A stretch of 64,000 nt of DNA from Mactromeris polynyma (taxonomy: Eukaryota; Mollusca; Bivalvia; Venerida; Mactridae): contig JASFXZ010000010.1 of assembly GCA_032209605.1 (NCBI GenBank), positions 14,033,385 to 14,097,384 on the forward strand. Reading direction: 5' to 3'. A program made the position numbers and the translations under genes. Of this stretch, positions 1 to 13,768 are shown piece after piece. The notes beneath the pieces were generated by a model. That model was not told the origin of the DNA. It saw only the letters and a program-made list of their open reading frames with translations, and ran no database searches. The first letter of the stretch is position 1. Every line of letters starts with the position of its first letter.

Positions 1-621
1 CTCATACATTGCAATCTCTCAAGTGTGGTCCTCTGTTGAGCAACTACCTCTATTCAACAACAGTATAATTGTTCCTGTAGTAGGTATTTACTATCAATTG
101 AACCTTTCTTCAACAACAACCTCTCAACAACAGCCAACATTTTCATTTACAAACTGACTGTGCTCTGGAGAGGTTGTGCTGTAATGCATTTGCTTTAAAA
201 TTAAACTTTACGAAAATGTACGCCACCCTTGGAAAAGCACGACAATGTTAGAGGTACATGAATTTATTTACAGGTTCTGGAGAATTTATCCTCTGAGAGC
301 CAAACTGTTAGTTAAATTACACTCATCTTGTTTTTCTGTAATTTGGGATCACCTGTGATCTCATTTAGACGCATGTGGGACAGAAATGTAATTTTCTAGA
401 CTTTTGGGACACACAGGGACGCGGTGCCGTACAATATACCCCAGTCGCCAGGTCAACGGTAGCGCACTTTGCTTAATTGGAAATTATCCGCTTAATTGGA
501 TTTTTTCCGCAATACTGTCATAGTACAACACATATTCATGCAAATCGTATTTACAGTCAATTGATCAGGTCTCTAAGGGATTAGTTTGTTTCTGCTTCTA
601 TCGTTTACAATAACAAAAAAA
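1..621. other. Non-coding flank left of the satellite
   Basis: No supported gene. The first 180 bases contain recurring 'caacaac'/'ctctca' words and the stretch near 470-510 repeats 'cttaattgg' twice, which looks like decayed MITE sequence. The satellite begins after an A-rich run near 615. Confidence 0.5.
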
Positions 622-1740
622 GCTCACGCAATGTACGGTTGTCATAGCACTGGTCTTCAATAATGTATTAGTGTGGCAGTGTACGGCTGTCATGTAGCAC
701 TGGTCTACAATAATGTAATAGTGTCGCAGTGTATGGCTGTCATGTAGCACTGGTCTACAATAATGTAATAGTGTCGCAGTGTATGGCTGTCATGTAGCAC
801 TGGTCTACAATAATGTAATAGTGTCGCAGCGTACGGCTGTCATGTAGCACTGGTCTACAATAATGTAATAGTGTCGCAGTGTACGGCTGTCATGTAGCAC
901 TGGTCTGCAATAATGTAATAGTGTCGCAGTGTACGGCTGTCATGTAGCACTGGTCTACAATAATGTAATAGTGTCGCAGTGTACGGCTGTCATGTAGCAC
1001 TGGTCTACAATAATGTAATAGTGTCGCAGTGTACGGCTGTCATGTAGCACTGGTCTACAATAATGTAATAGTGTCGCAGTGTACGGCTGTCATGTAGCAC
1101 TGGTCTACAATAATGTTTTAGTGTCGCAGTGTACGGCTGTCATGTAGCACTGGTCTACACTAATGTAATAGTGTCGCAGTGTACGGCTGTCATGTAGCAC
1201 TGGTCTACAATAATGTTATAGTGTCGCAGTGTACGGCTGTCATTTAGCCCTGGTCTACAATAATGTTTTAGTGTCGCAGTGTACGGCTGTCATGTAGCAC
1301 TGGTCTACAATAATGTAATAGTGTGGCAGTGTACGGCTGTCATGTAGCAATGGTCTACAATAATGTAATAGTGTCGCAGTGTACGGCTGTCATGTAGCAC
1401 TGGTCTACAATAATGTTTTAGTGTCGCAGTGTACGGCTGTCATGTAGCACTGGTCTACAATAATGTAATAGTGTCGCAGTGTACGGCTGTCATGTAGCAC
1501 TGGTCTACAATAATGTAATAGTGTGGCAGTGTACGGCTGTCATGTAGCACTGGTCTACAATAATGTAATAGTGTCGCAGTGTACGGCTGTCATGTAGCAC
1601 TGGTCTACAATAATGTAATAGTGTGGCAGTGTACGGCTGTCATGTAGCACTGGTCTACAATAATGTAATAGTGTCGCAGTGTACGACTGTCATAGCACTG
1701 GTCTACACTAATGTAATAGTGTCGCAGTGTACGGCTGTCA

Positions 1741-4700
1741 TGTAGCACTGGTCTACAATAATGTAATAGTGTCGCAGTGTATGGCTGTCATGTAGCACTG
1801 GTCTACAATAATGCAATAGTGTGGCAGTGTACGGCTGTCATTTAGCCCTGGTCTACAATAATGTAATAGTGTCGCAGTGTACGGCTGTCATGTAGCACTG
1901 TCCAACAATAATGTAATAGTGTCGCAGTGTACGGCTGTCATAGCACTGGTCTACAATAATGTAATAGTGTCGCAGTGTACGGCTGTCATAGCACTGGTCT
2001 ACACTAATGTAATAGTGTCGCAGTGTACGGCTGTCATGTAGCACTGGTCTACAATAATGTAATAGTGTCGCAGTGTACGGCTGTCATTTAGCCCTGGTCT
2101 ACAATAATGTTTTAGTGTCGCAGTGTACGGCTGTCATAGCACTGGTCTACACTAATGTAATAGTGTCGCAGTGTACGGCTGTCATGTAGCACTGGTCTAC
2201 AATAATGTAATAGTGTCGCAATGTACGGCTGTCATGTAGCACTGGTCTACAATAATGTTATAGTGTCGCAGTGTACGGCTGTCATTTAGCCCTGGTCTAC
2301 AATAATGTTTTAGTGTCGCAGTGTACGGCTGTCATGTAGCGGTCTACAATAATGTAATAGTGTCGCAGTGTACGGCTGTCATGTAGCACTGGTTTACAAT
2401 AATGTAATAGTGTCGCAGTGTACGGCTGTCATGTAGCACTGGTCTACAATAATGTAATAGTGTGGCAGTGTACGGCTGTCATGTAGCACTGGTCTACAAT
2501 AATGTAATAGTGTCGCAGTGTACGGCTGTCATGTAGCACTGGTCTACAATAATGTAATAGTGTCGCAGTGTACGGCTGTCATGTAGCACTGGTCTACAAT
2601 AATGTAATAGTGTCTCAGTGTACGGCTGCCATGTAGCACTGGTCTACAATAATGTAATAGTGTCTCAGTGTACGGCTGTCATGTAGCACTGGTCTACAAT
2701 AATGTTATAGTGTCTCAGTGTACGGCTGTCCTGAGCACTGGTCTACAATAATGTATTAGTGTCGCAGTGTATGGCTGTCATGTAGCACTGGTCTACAATA
2801 ATGTAATAGTGTCGCAGTGTACGGCTGTCATGTAGCACTGGTCTACAATAATGTAATAGTGTCGCAGTGTACGGCTGTCATGTAGCACTGGTCTACAATA
2901 ATGTAATAGTGTCGCAGTGTATGGCTGTCATGTAGCACTGGTCTACAATAATGTTATAGTGTCGCAGTGTATGGCTGTCATGTAGCACTGGTCTACAATA
3001 ATGTTATAGTGTCGCAGTGTACGGCTGTCATGTACCACTGGTCTACAATAATGTAATAGTGTCGCAGTGTATGGCTGTCATGTAGCACTGGTCTACAATA
3101 ATGTAATAGTGTCGCAGTGTACGGCTGTCATGTAGCACTGGTCTACAATAATGTTATAGTGTCGCAGCGTACGGCTGTCATGTAGCACTGGTCTACAATA
3201 ATGTAATAGTGTCTCAGTGTACGGCTGTCATGTAGCACTGGTCTACAATAATGTAATAGTGTCTCAGTGTACGGCTGTCATGTAGCACTGTTCTACAATA
3301 ATGTAATAGTGTCGCAGCGTACGGCTGTCATGTAGCACTGGTCTACACTAATGTAATAGTGTCGCAGTGTACGGCTGTCATGTAGCGCTGGTCTACAATA
3401 ATGTAATAGTGTCGCAGTGTACGGCTGTCATAGTACTGGTCTACAATAATGTAATAGTGTCTCAGTGTACGGCTGTCATGTAGCACTGTCCTACAATAAT
3501 GTAATAGTGTCTCAGTGTACGGCTGTCATGAAGCACTGTCCTACAATAATGTAATAGTGTCGCAGTGTACGGCTGTCATGTAGCACTGGTCTACAATAAT
3601 GTAATAGTGTCGCAGTGTACGGCTGTCATGTAGCACTGGTCTACAATAATGTAATAGTGTCGCAGTGCATGGCTGTCATGTAGCACTGGTCTACAATAAT
3701 GTAAAAGTGTCGCAGTGTAGGGCTGTCATGTAACACTGGTCTACAATAATGTGATAGTGTCGCAGTGTACGGCTGTCATGTAGCACTGGTCTACAATAAT
3801 GTAATAGTGTCGCAGTGTATGGCTGTCATGTAGCACTGGTCTACAATAATGCAATAGTGTGGCAGTGTACGGCTGTCATTTAGCCCTGGTCTACAATAAT
3901 GTAATAGTGTCGCAGTGTACGGCTGTCATGTAGCACTGTCCAACAATAATGTAATAGTGTCGCAGTGTACGGCTGTCATAGCACTGGTCTACAATAATGT
4001 AATAGTGTCGCAGTGTACGGCTGTCATAGCACTGGTCTACACTAATGTAATAGTGTCGCAGTGTACGGCTGTCATGTAGCACTGGTCTACAATAATGTAA
4101 TAGTGTCGCAGTGTACGGCTGTCATTTAGCCCTGGTCTACAATAATGTTTTAGTGTCGCAGTGTACGGCTGTCATAGCACTGGTCTACACTAATGTAATA
4201 GTGTCGCAGTGTACGGCTGTCATGTAGCACTGGTCTACAATAATGTAATAGTGTCGCAATGTACGGCTGTCATGTAGCACTGGTCTACAATAATGTTATA
4301 GTGTCGCAGTGTACGGCTGTCATTTAGCCCTGGTCTACAATAATGTTTTAGTGTCGCAGTGTACGGCTGTCATGTAGCGGTCTACAATAATGTAATAGTG
4401 TCGCAGTGTACGGCTGTCATGTAGCACTGGTTTACAATAATGTAATAGTGTCGCAGTGTACGGCTGTCATGTAGCACTGGTCTACAATAATGTAATAGTG
4501 TGGCAGTGTACGGCTGTCATGTAGCACTGGTCTACAATAATGTAATAGTGTCGCAGTGTACGGCTGTCATGTAGCACTGGTCTACAATAATGTAATAGTG
4601 TCGCAGTGTACGGCTGTCATGTAGCACTGGTCTACAATAATGTAATAGTGTCTCAGTGTACGGCTGCCATGTAGCACTGGTCTACAATAATGTAATAGTG

Positions 4701-5880
4701 TCTCAGTGTACGGCTGTCATGTAGCACTGGTCTACAATAATGTTATAGTGTCTCAGTGTACGGCTGTCCTGAGCACTGGTCTACAATAATGTATTAGTGT
4801 CGCAGTGTATGGCTGTCATGTAGCACTGGTCTACAATAATGTAATAGTGTCGCAGTGTACGGCTGTCATGTAGCACTGGTCTACAATAATGTATTAGTGT
4901 CGCAGTGTACGGCTGTCATGTAGCACTGGTCTACAATAATGTAATAGTGTCGCAGTGTACGGCTGTCATGTAGCACTGGTCTACAATAATGTAATAGTGT
5001 CGCAGTGTATGGCTGTCATGTAGCACTGGTCTACAATAATGTTATAGTGTCGCAGTGTATGGCTGTCATGTAGCACTGGTCTACAATAATGTTATAGTGT
5101 CGCAGTGTACGGCTGTCATGTACCACTGGTCTACAATAATGTAATAGTGTCGCAGTGTATGGCTGTCATGTAGCACTGGTCTACAATAATGTAATAGTGT
5201 CGCAGTGTACGGCTGTCATGTAGCACTGGTCTACAATAATGTTATAGTGTCGCAGCGTACGGCTGTCATGTAGCACTGGTCTACAATAATGTAATAGTGT
5301 CTCAGTGTACGGCTGTCATGTAGCACTGGTCTACAATAATGTAATAGTGTCTCAGTGTACGGCTGTCATGTAGCACTGTTCTACAATAATGTAATAGTGT
5401 CGCAGCGTACGGCTGTCATGTAGCACTGGTCTACACTAATGTAATAGTGTCGCAGTGTACGGCTGTCATGTAGCGCTGGTCTACAATAATGTAATAGTGT
5501 CGCAGTGTACGGCTGTCATAGTACTGGTCTACAATAATGTAATAGTGTCTCAGTGTACGGCTGTCATGTAGCACTGTCCTACAATAATGTAATAGTGTCT
5601 CAGTGTACGGCTGTCATGAAGCACTGTCCTACAATAATGTAATAGTGTCGCAGTGTACGGCTGTCATGTAGCACTGGTCTACAATAATGTAATAGTGTCG
5701 CAGTGTACGGCTGTCATGTAGCACTGGTCTACAATAATGTAATAGTGTCGCAGTGCATGGCTGTCATGTAGCACTGGTCTACAATAATGTAAAAGTGTCG
5801 CAGTGTAGGGCTGTCATGTAACACTGGTCTACAATAATGTGATAGTGTCGCAGTGTACGGCTGTCATGTAGCACTGGTCT
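1741..5880. repeat. Roughly 2-kb higher-order tandem duplication within the satellite
   Basis: Rare variants recur in the same order about 2 kb apart: gcaatagtgtggcag at about 1813 and 3851 (offset 2038), and gtaaaagtgtcgcag at 3701 and 5789 (offset 2088). The offset grows by exactly one 50-bp unit because the second copy holds one additional gtattag unit near 4890. The segment was therefore duplicated as a block of about 41 units and then gained or lost one unit. Confidence 0.9.
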
Positions 5881-8354
5881 ACAATAATGTAATAGTGTCG
5901 CAGCGTACGGCTGTCATGTAGAACTGGTCTACAATAATGTGATAGTGTCTCAGTGTACGGCTGTCATGTAGCACTGTCCTACAATAATGTAATAGTGTCG
6001 CAACCTACGGCTGTCATGTAGCACTGGTCTACAATAATGTAATAGTGTCTCAGTGTACGGCTGTCATGTAGCACTGTCCTACAATAATGTAATAGTGTCG
6101 CAGTGTACGGCTGTCATGTAGCACTGGTCTACAATAATGTAATAGTGTCGCAGTGTACGGCTGTCATGTAGCACTGGTCTACAATAATGTAATAGTGTCG
6201 CAGTGTACGGCTGTCATGTATCACTGGTCTACAATAATGTAATAGTGTGGCAGTGTACGGCTGTCATGTAGCACTGGTCTACAATAATGTTATAGTGTCG
6301 CAGTTTATGGCTGTCATGTAGCACTGGTCTACAATAATGTTATAGTGTCGCAGTGTATGGCTGTCATGTAGCACTGGTCTACAATAATGTAATAGTGTTG
6401 CAGTGTACGGCTGTCATGTAGCACTGGTCTACAATAATGTGATAGTGTCGCAGTGTACGGCTGTCATAGCACTGGTCTACAATAATGTAATAGTGTTGCA
6501 GTGTACGGCTGTCATGTAGCACTGGTCTACAATAATGTGATAGTGTCGCAGTGTACGGCTGTCATAGCACTGGTCTACAATAATGTAATAGTGTCGCAGT
6601 GTACGGCTGTCATGTAGCACTGGTCTACAATAATGTGATAGTGTCGCAGTGTACGGCTGTCATGTAGCACTGGTCTACAATAATGTAATAGTGTCTCAGT
6701 GTACGGCTGTCATGTAGCACTGGTCTACAATAATGTAATAGTGTCTCAGTGTACGGCTGTCATGTAGCACTGGTCTACAATAATGTAATAGTGTCTCAGT
6801 GTACGGCTGTCCTGAGCACTGGTCTACAATAATGTATTAGTGTCGCAGTGTATGGCTGTCATGTAGCACTGGTCTACAATAATGTGATAGTGTCGCAGTG
6901 TACGGCTGTCATGTAGCACTGGTCTACAATAATGTAATAGTGTCGCAGTGTACGGCTGTCATGTAGCACTGGTCTTCAATAATGTGATAGTGTCGCAGTG
7001 AACGGCTGTCATGTAGCACTGGTCTACAATAATGTAATAGTGTCGCAGTGTACGGCTGTCATGTAGCACTGGTCTACAATAGTGTAATAGTGTCGCAGTG
7101 TATGGCTGTCATGTAGCACTGGTCTACAATAATGTAATAGTGTCGCAGTGTACGGCTGTCATGTAGCACTGGTCTACAATAGTGTAATAGTGTCGCAGTG
7201 TACGGCTGTCATAGCACTGGTCTACAATAATGTAATAGTGTCGCAGTGTATGGCTGTCATGTAGCACTGGTCTACAATAATGTAATAGTGTCGCAGTGTA
7301 CGGCTGTCATGTAGCCCTGGTCTACAATAAAGTAATAGTGTCGCAGTGTACGGCTGTCATGTAGCACTGGTCTACAATAATGTAATAGTGTCTCAGTGTA
7401 CGGCTGTCATGTAGCACTGTCCTACAATAATGTAATAGTGTCGCAGTGTACGGCTGTCATGTAGCACTGGTCTACAATAATGTGATAGTGTCGCAGTGTA
7501 CGGCTGTCATGTAGCCCTGGTCTACAATAATGTAATAGTGTCGCAGTGTACGGCTGTCATGTAGCACTGGTCTACAATAATGTGATAGTGTCGCAGTGTA
7601 CGGCTGTCATAGCACTGGTCTACAATAATGTAATAGTGTCGCAGTGTACGGCTGTCATGTAGCACTGGTCTACAATAATGTGATAGTGTCGCAGTGTACG
7701 GCTGTCATGTAGCACTGGTCTACAATAATGTTATAGTGTCGCAGTTTATGGCTGTCATGTAGCACTGATCTACAATAATGTTATAGTGTCGCAGTGTATG
7801 GCTGTCATGTAGCACTGGTCTACAATAATGTGATAGTGTCGCAGTGTACGGCTGTCATAGCACTGGTCTACAATAATGTAATAGTGTTGCAGTGTACGGC
7901 TGTCATGTAGCACTGGTCTACAATAATGTGATAGTGTCGCAGTGTACGGCTGTCATAGCACTGGTCTACAATAATGTAATAGTGTCGCAGTGTACGGCTG
8001 TCATGTAGCACTGGTCTACAATAATGTGATAGTGTCGCAGTGTACGGCTGTCATGTAGCACTGGTCTACAATAATGTAATAGTGTCGCAGTGTACGGCTG
8101 TCATGTAGCACTGGTCTACAATAGTGTAATAGTGTCGCAGTGTATGGCTGTCATGTAGCACTGGTCTACAATAATGTAATAGTGTCGCAGTGTACGGCTG
8201 TCATGTAGCACTGGTCTACAATAGTGTAATAGTGTCGCAGTGTACGGCTGTCATAGCACTGGTCTACAATAATGTAATAGTGTCGCAGTGTATGGCTGTC
8301 ATGTAGCACTGGTCTACAATAATGTAATAGTGTCGCAGTGTACGGCTGTCATGT

Positions 8355-9936
8355 AGCCCTGGTCTACAATAATGTAATAGTGTCGCAGTGTACGGCTGTC
8401 ATGTAGCACTGTCCTACAATAATGTAATAGTGTCGCAGTGTACGGCTGTCATAGCACTGGTCTACAATAATGTAATAGTGTCGCAGTGTATGGCTGTCAT
8501 AGCACTGGTCTACAATAATGTGATAGTGTCGCAGTGTACGGCTGTCATGTAGCCCTGGTCTACAATAATGTAATAGTGTCGCAGTGTACGGCTGTCATGT
8601 AGCACTGGTCTACAATAATGTGATAGTGTCGCAGTGTACGGCTGTCATAGCACTGGTCTACAATAATGTAATAGTGTCGCAGTGTACGGCTGTCATGTAG
8701 CACTGGTCTACAATAATGTGATAGTGTCGCAGTGTACGGCTGTCATGTAGCACTGGTCTACAATAATGTTATAGTGTCACAGTTTATGGCTGTCATGTAG
8801 CACTGGTCTACAATAATGTTATAGTGTCGCAGTGTATGGCTGTCATGTAGCACTGGTCTACAATAATGTAATAGTGTCGCAGTGTACGGCTGTCATGTAG
8901 CACTGGTCTACAATAATGTGATAGTGTCGCAGTGTACGGCTGTCATAGCACTGGTCTACAATAATGTAATAGTGTCGCAGTGTATGGCTGTCATTATAGC
9001 ACTGGTCTACAATAATGTAATGGTGTCGCAGTGTACGGCTGTCATGTAGCACTGGTCTACAATAATGTGATAGTGTCGCAGTGTAGGGCTGTCATAGCAC
9101 TGGTCTACAATAATGTAATAGTGTCGCAGTGTACGGCTGTCATGTAGCCCTGGTCTACAATAATGTAATAGTGTCGCAGTGTACGGCTGTCATGTAGCAC
9201 TGTCCTACAATAATGTAATAGTGTCGCAGTGTACGGCTGTCATAGCACTGGTCTACAATAATGTAATAGTGTCGCAGTGTATGGCTGTCATAGCACTGGT
9301 CTACAATAATGTGATAGTGTCGCAGTGTACGGCTGTCATGTAGCCCTGGTCTACAATAATGTAATAGTGTCGCAGTGTACGGCTGTCATGTAGCACTGGT
9401 CTACAATAATGTGATAGTGTCGCAGTGTACGGCTGTCATAGCACTGGTCTACAATAATGTAATAGTGTCGCAGTGTACGGCTGTCATGTAGCACTGGTCT
9501 ACAATAATGTGATAGTGTCGCAGTGTACGGCTGTCATGTAGCACTGGTCTACAATAATGTTATAGTGTCACAGTTTATGGCTGTCATGTAGCACTGGTCT
9601 ACAATAATGTTATAGTGTCGCAGTGTATGGCTGTCATGTAGCACTGGTCTACAATAATGTAATAGTGTCGCAGTGTACGGCTGTCATGTAGCACTGGTCT
9701 ACAATAATGTGATAGTGTCGCAGTGTACGGCTGTCATAGCACTGGTCTACAATAATGTAATAGTGTCGCAGTGTATGGCTGTCATTATAGCACTGGTCTA
9801 CAATAATGTAATGGTGTCGCAGTGTACGGCTGTCATGTAGCACTGGTCTACAATAATGTGATAGTGTCGCAGTGTAGGGCTGTCATAGCACTGGTCTACA
9901 ATAATGTAATAGTGTCGCAGTGTACGGCTGTCATGT
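8355..9936. repeat. 791-bp higher-order tandem duplication within the satellite
   Basis: Rare variants repeat at a constant offset of 791 bp: agccctgg at 8355 and 9146, gcactgtcc at 8406 and 9197, cacagtttatgg near 8780 and 9571, and gtagggctgtcatag near 9082 and 9873. The copies diverge after about 9936. The block has about 16 units, several of the 47-bp type. Confidence 0.9.
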
Positions 9937-10599
9937 AGCACTGGTCTACAATAATGTGATAGTGTCGCAGTGTACGGCTGTCATGTAGCACTGGTCTACA
10001 ATAATGTTATAGTGTCGCAGTGTACGGCTGTCATGTAGCACTGGTCTACAATAGTGTAATAGTGTCGCAGTGTATGGCTGTCATGTAGCACTGGTCTACA
10101 ATAATGTAATAGTGTCGCAGTGTACGGCTGTCATGTAGCACTGGTCTACAATAGTGTAATAGTGTCGCAGTGTACGGCTGTCATAGCACTGGTCTACAAT
10201 AATGTAATAGTGTCGCAGTGTATGGCTGTCATGTAGCACTGGTCTACAATAATGTAATAGTGTCGCAGTGTACGGCTGTCATGTAGCCCTGGTCTACAAT
10301 AATGTAATAGTGTCGCAGTGTACGGCTGTCATGTAGCACTGTCCTACAATAATGTAATAGTGTCGCAGTGTACGGCTGTCATAGCACTGGTCTACAATAA
10401 TGTAATAGTGTCGCAGTGTATGGCTGTCATAGCACTGGTCTACAATAATGTTATAGTGTCGCAGTGTATGGCTGTCATAGCACTGGTCTACAATAATGTA
10501 ATAGTGTCACAGTGTATGGCTGTCATGTAGCACTGGTCTACAATAATGTAATAGTGTCGCAGTGTACGGCTGGCATAGCACTGGTCTACAATAATGCAA

Positions 10600-10696
10600 T
10601 TGTCTCTCCTTTGATCCCTTCTATAGTATAGGGATATTTGGAGATAACTATTTATGTAATAAGGGCCGAGGACTTGTGGCAATCTCCTGTGGTTTT
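10600..10696. mobile_element. MITE family B half-element abutting the satellite
   Basis: The sequence has 'gatcccttctatagtata' and ends with caatctcctgtgg, the hallmarks of family B elsewhere in the window (12757, 45608, 47166, 54337, 63174). Only one terminal side is present; where the other should be, the satellite begins. From 10697 to 10865 no gene is seen, only a short family-B-like scrap near 10779-10815. Confidence 0.6.
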
Positions 10697-10865
10697 AGCC
10701 ACAGACTGCAATGTCACTATTTAATACTCAGTCTCTATGTATTTAATAAACATGTATATCGTTAGACACCTAGTGCATAGAAAAGATGAAGGGTGAGAAC
10801 TCGTGACAATACCCTTTGGGCTAAACTGTTGATTTGAATATCGATGTGAATTAAGCAAAAGTAGC

Positions 10866-11440
10866 AATAATATCAGTAACAGCAGTTACACCGCTACCTA
10901 CTACGGCTAAAGGTAGGAGCTACAAGGCGTATTACTGCAACTTCTGTCAGCTGATAGAGCAGTAATAGCAGTAACAGCAGTAACACCGCTACCTACTACG
11001 GCTAAAGGTAGTAGATACAAGGCGTATTACTGCAACTTCTGTCAGCTGATAGAGCAGTAATAGCAGTAACAGCAGTAACACCGCTACCTACTACGGCTAA
11101 AGGTAGGAGCTACAAGGCGTATTACTGCAACTTCTGTCAGCTGATACAGTAGTAATAGCAGTAACAGCAGTAACACCGCTACCTACTACGGCTAAAGGTA
11201 GGAGCTACAAGGCGTATTACTGCAACTTCTGTCAGCTGATAGAGCAGTAATAGCAGTAACAGCAGTAACACCGCTACCTACTACGGCTAAAGGTAGGAGC
11301 TACAAGGCGTATTACTGCAACTTCTGTCAGCTGATAGAGCAGTAATAGCAGTAACAGCAGTAACACCGCTACCTACTACTGCTAAAGGTAGGAGCTACAA
11401 GGCGTATTACTGCAACTTCTGTCAGCTGATAGACAGTTAT
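10866..11440. repeat. 95-bp tandem array, six copies
   Basis: The word ccgctacctacta recurs at 10891, 10986, 11081, 11176, 11271 and 11366, a strict 95-bp period. Each unit has a 'gcagtaa' run, the word ggctaaaggtag and the word cttctgtcagctgata. Units are nearly identical, with a few substitutions (ggagct/gtagat, gagcag/cagtag, acggct/actgct). No coding signal. Confidence 0.95.
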
Positions 11441-12154
11441 AATCCACTTTCACTGCTCTTCATGCCATTATTAGTGTCATTTCTACTGAGAAAATGGTTT
11501 CATGAAGCATTATGAGCATGTTTTCTGTAGATGGAAATTCCATTCGTAAGCTTTAGATCATTTGTCTATAATTCAGTTTTATAATTATACATGAGCACAT
11601 ATCGGTGTCAACATCACACGATGGATAACATTAATACAAAGAAATTCTCTCTAACAATAGACTGGTTAAAGTAGCTACGCTCAGAGACAAATTGGATCAA
11701 ATTTAACTTAAATTGACAGTGTGGATATCTTTTTAAATGGGACAAACACATTAAAGACATACTCTGCAGATTTATCTCATAGCATGGTATCTTAGGTTGA
11801 TGAACCAGGGGTTTTACATAGTCAACCAAAGAGTTATCATAACTCGTTAAAACCATAATTTTTCAGTTCTTTTTCGGTATTAAATTGCTGATATCTTATT
11901 TAATTCACAAAATATTTTATAGTTTTTTCCGATCTTAATGCAAATAGACCAAGGTACTTTGGTATAAATGTTGGCTGTTTTCTTTTCATTATTCGTGGTA
12001 TAATAGCTCAGACGATCCGAAGTTTGCACCAACCTTCGTATTTACGACAAAATAAACTATTCACGTACATATCTGTCACAATAAAAAACTCTTACATGTA
12101 GATTTTTACGCGTAAATTATTCATTTTTATGCCCATTTTAACGTAAATCAATTA
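11441..12154. other. Gene-free stretch
   Basis: AT-rich sequence without a convincing ORF, splice-bounded exon or recognisable element. Confidence 0.4.
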
Positions 12155-12332
12155 GAGTCAAACCTCAATAAAAAGACCACCCTTGGTACCATTGAAAACT
12201 GGTCTTCTTATTGAGGCGGTCTTAATATATAGGTTGAATAACGAGTGAAACAGTGAAAATGGACTTGCAAATTGTGTTCTTTAGAGTTGGTCTTAGTATT
12301 GAGGTGGTCTTTAAGTGATGTTTAATGTACTC
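12155..12332. mobile_element. MITE family A copy
   Basis: Starts gtcaaacctcaat and ends ggtggtctttaagtgatg. Family A has inverted termini of the type acagtaaaacctcaataata and internal repeats of the word aagaccacc in both orientations. It recurs at least ten times in the window. From 12333 to 12756 no gene is seen. Confidence 0.75.
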
Positions 12333-12756
12333 TAAGCTAAACAGGTATACAAAATGCATTCTTAACTGTTACCATATGTACTGCAATTGAAGTCTATAAC
12401 GTGATATCCCTTTATCCCTTCATTGAATTGAGTATGCTTTTTTAAAGGACTAAATATATAGAGTATAATAATATATACAATGTGTTATGTGAATCCAAGT
12501 TTCATTTGTCACGATTGCATATTTAAATCCGGAAAAAACATCTCAATATGCAACCTTATAAATTGCACTTAAACTAACTTGAAATTTTTGCCTACCTCAT
12601 TCAGTCGTAAGGAGGATTTATTTCTGCGTGGTTGATATCACGTAGAGTGTCGGTGTTTTAGTGTTTTAGTAAGAATATTAAGATAAAGTTTTAAAGAGGC
12701 ATAGCATGAGTTTCACAGTGTGATATTTAACGAACATGATGTGTCCCAACAGTAGT

Positions 12757-12968
12757 GTAATCTCCCTTTATCCATGTTAGAGTTATCTCCCTTTATCCCT
12801 TCTGTAGTATATGTAATATACATCAGTCTGGTTCTCGTCGTACTGATATTGCAAACGTCAGGCAAGGATAGCATAGTGTGAAAGGGGAAGGAACTCTTGA
12901 CTTTATATACATGTACATATACTATAGAAGGGATAAAGGTAGAGAACTCGTGACAATCTCCTGTGATG
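12757..12968. mobile_element. MITE family B copy
   Basis: The left side carries two copies of 'tctccctttatcc'. The right side carries the complement, agaagggataaagg, and ends cgtgacaatctcctgtga. The halves face each other around a central atatgta-rich core, as in a non-autonomous inverted-repeat element. Confidence 0.75.
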
Positions 12969-13034
12969 TACCACTGTATCATTCATATTTCAACCGATAT
13001 TGAAACAATACAGATGCATGAAAACTGTGTAAAG

Positions 13035-13190
13035 GGAGTCACAGTGGTCAAGGGATAGAGCGCCTGACTCCCGATCCGTAGATGGTGAGTTGGAGTCCCG
13101 CCTCGGGTGAGGTAGACTGACCCCCATACTTCACAATCCCTAAAATAAGCGCGCGTACTGGTATGTAACCCGGGAAGCTGTTATATAGAG
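13035..13190 (+). mobile_element. tRNA-derived SINE
   Basis: Pol III-like boxes are visible: an A-box-like ggtcaagggatagagcg and a B-box-like gagttggagtcccgcc about 30 bp later, as in a decayed tRNA head. Downstream is gtactggtatgtaacc at 13155-13170, nearly identical (15/16) to the body of the SINE at 31411. This is not a functional tRNA: the arms do not fold cleanly. Confidence 0.6.
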
Positions 13191-13299
13191 TAACTAGTAT
13201 AAGTAGTACGTAGATCTTGTTTCACAACCCATGTAAAAATAAATGATTACAACTTAGATAGTATCCGTGGATGTTTAAAACCTATTGTATATATATAGT

Positions 13300-13492
13300 A
13301 ACAAATCCATAAAGGCAATACAATTCATTCGAATTCATCGGGTCCGAAATTTGATTTCGAATAATACGTGGTTTCGAATAGCTCATTTCAATTCTACGTG
13401 CATAAGATACATCGGAACCTGATAGTTATGTTGAATAATACCGAGTATTCGGATAGAGGGTTGTGGAATAAACGAGGTCAGACTGTATACGT
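13300..13492. mobile_element. MITE family C copy
   Basis: Has the family C words attcgaattcatcgggtcc and gaataaacgaggtcagactg. Other copies lie at 24330, 47640, 55999, 56935 and (a scrap) 62700. The outer end reads acagtc.gacctcg on the opposite strand. Confidence 0.65.
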
Positions 13493-13768
13493 ATTTAACA
13501 TTGACTGATCGTGATTCAAGAAAAGCATTAAGCACTTATTCAAATCCTTTCAATACCCAGACTGCAAAAAAGGGAACACTAGATACGCATTTAGAGTAAA
13601 ACTTCACTTAAAGACCTCCTCGGAGTTAAGATCACCTCACTAATAACGCCGTATTTTCATGAACCAGTGTTATTATTTTTATTTGATATTTTAACTCGAT
13701 AACCAGACCACTTTGCAACTAACACCAACTTTCTTCTGAACTGGTGGTCTTGTTTTTTAGGTTTCACG

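Larger units (their letters stand above)
622..10598. repeat. 50-bp satellite array, about 200 copies
   Basis: Head-to-tail units of 50 bp run almost uninterrupted for about 10 kb. A typical unit starts gtgtcgcagtgtacggctgt and ends ggtctacaataatgtaata. A frequent 47-bp variant lacks 'tgt' (tcatagcac instead of tcatgtagcac). Diagnostic variants include cgcag/ggcag/ctcag, tacgg/tatgg, and tail forms gtaata, gtgata, gttata, gtttta and gtatta. Each typical unit carries two CpG sites, which is notable in AT-rich DNA. The small ORFs inside are by-products of the period. Unit-to-unit identity is high, so the array is young or actively homogenised. Confidence 0.97.

Noticed and set aside
622..10598. 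Short open frames in the satellite, and a CRISPR-like appearance
   Set aside because: The frames are periodic by-products of a contiguous 50-bp repeat. There are no unique spacers, so it is not a CRISPR array.
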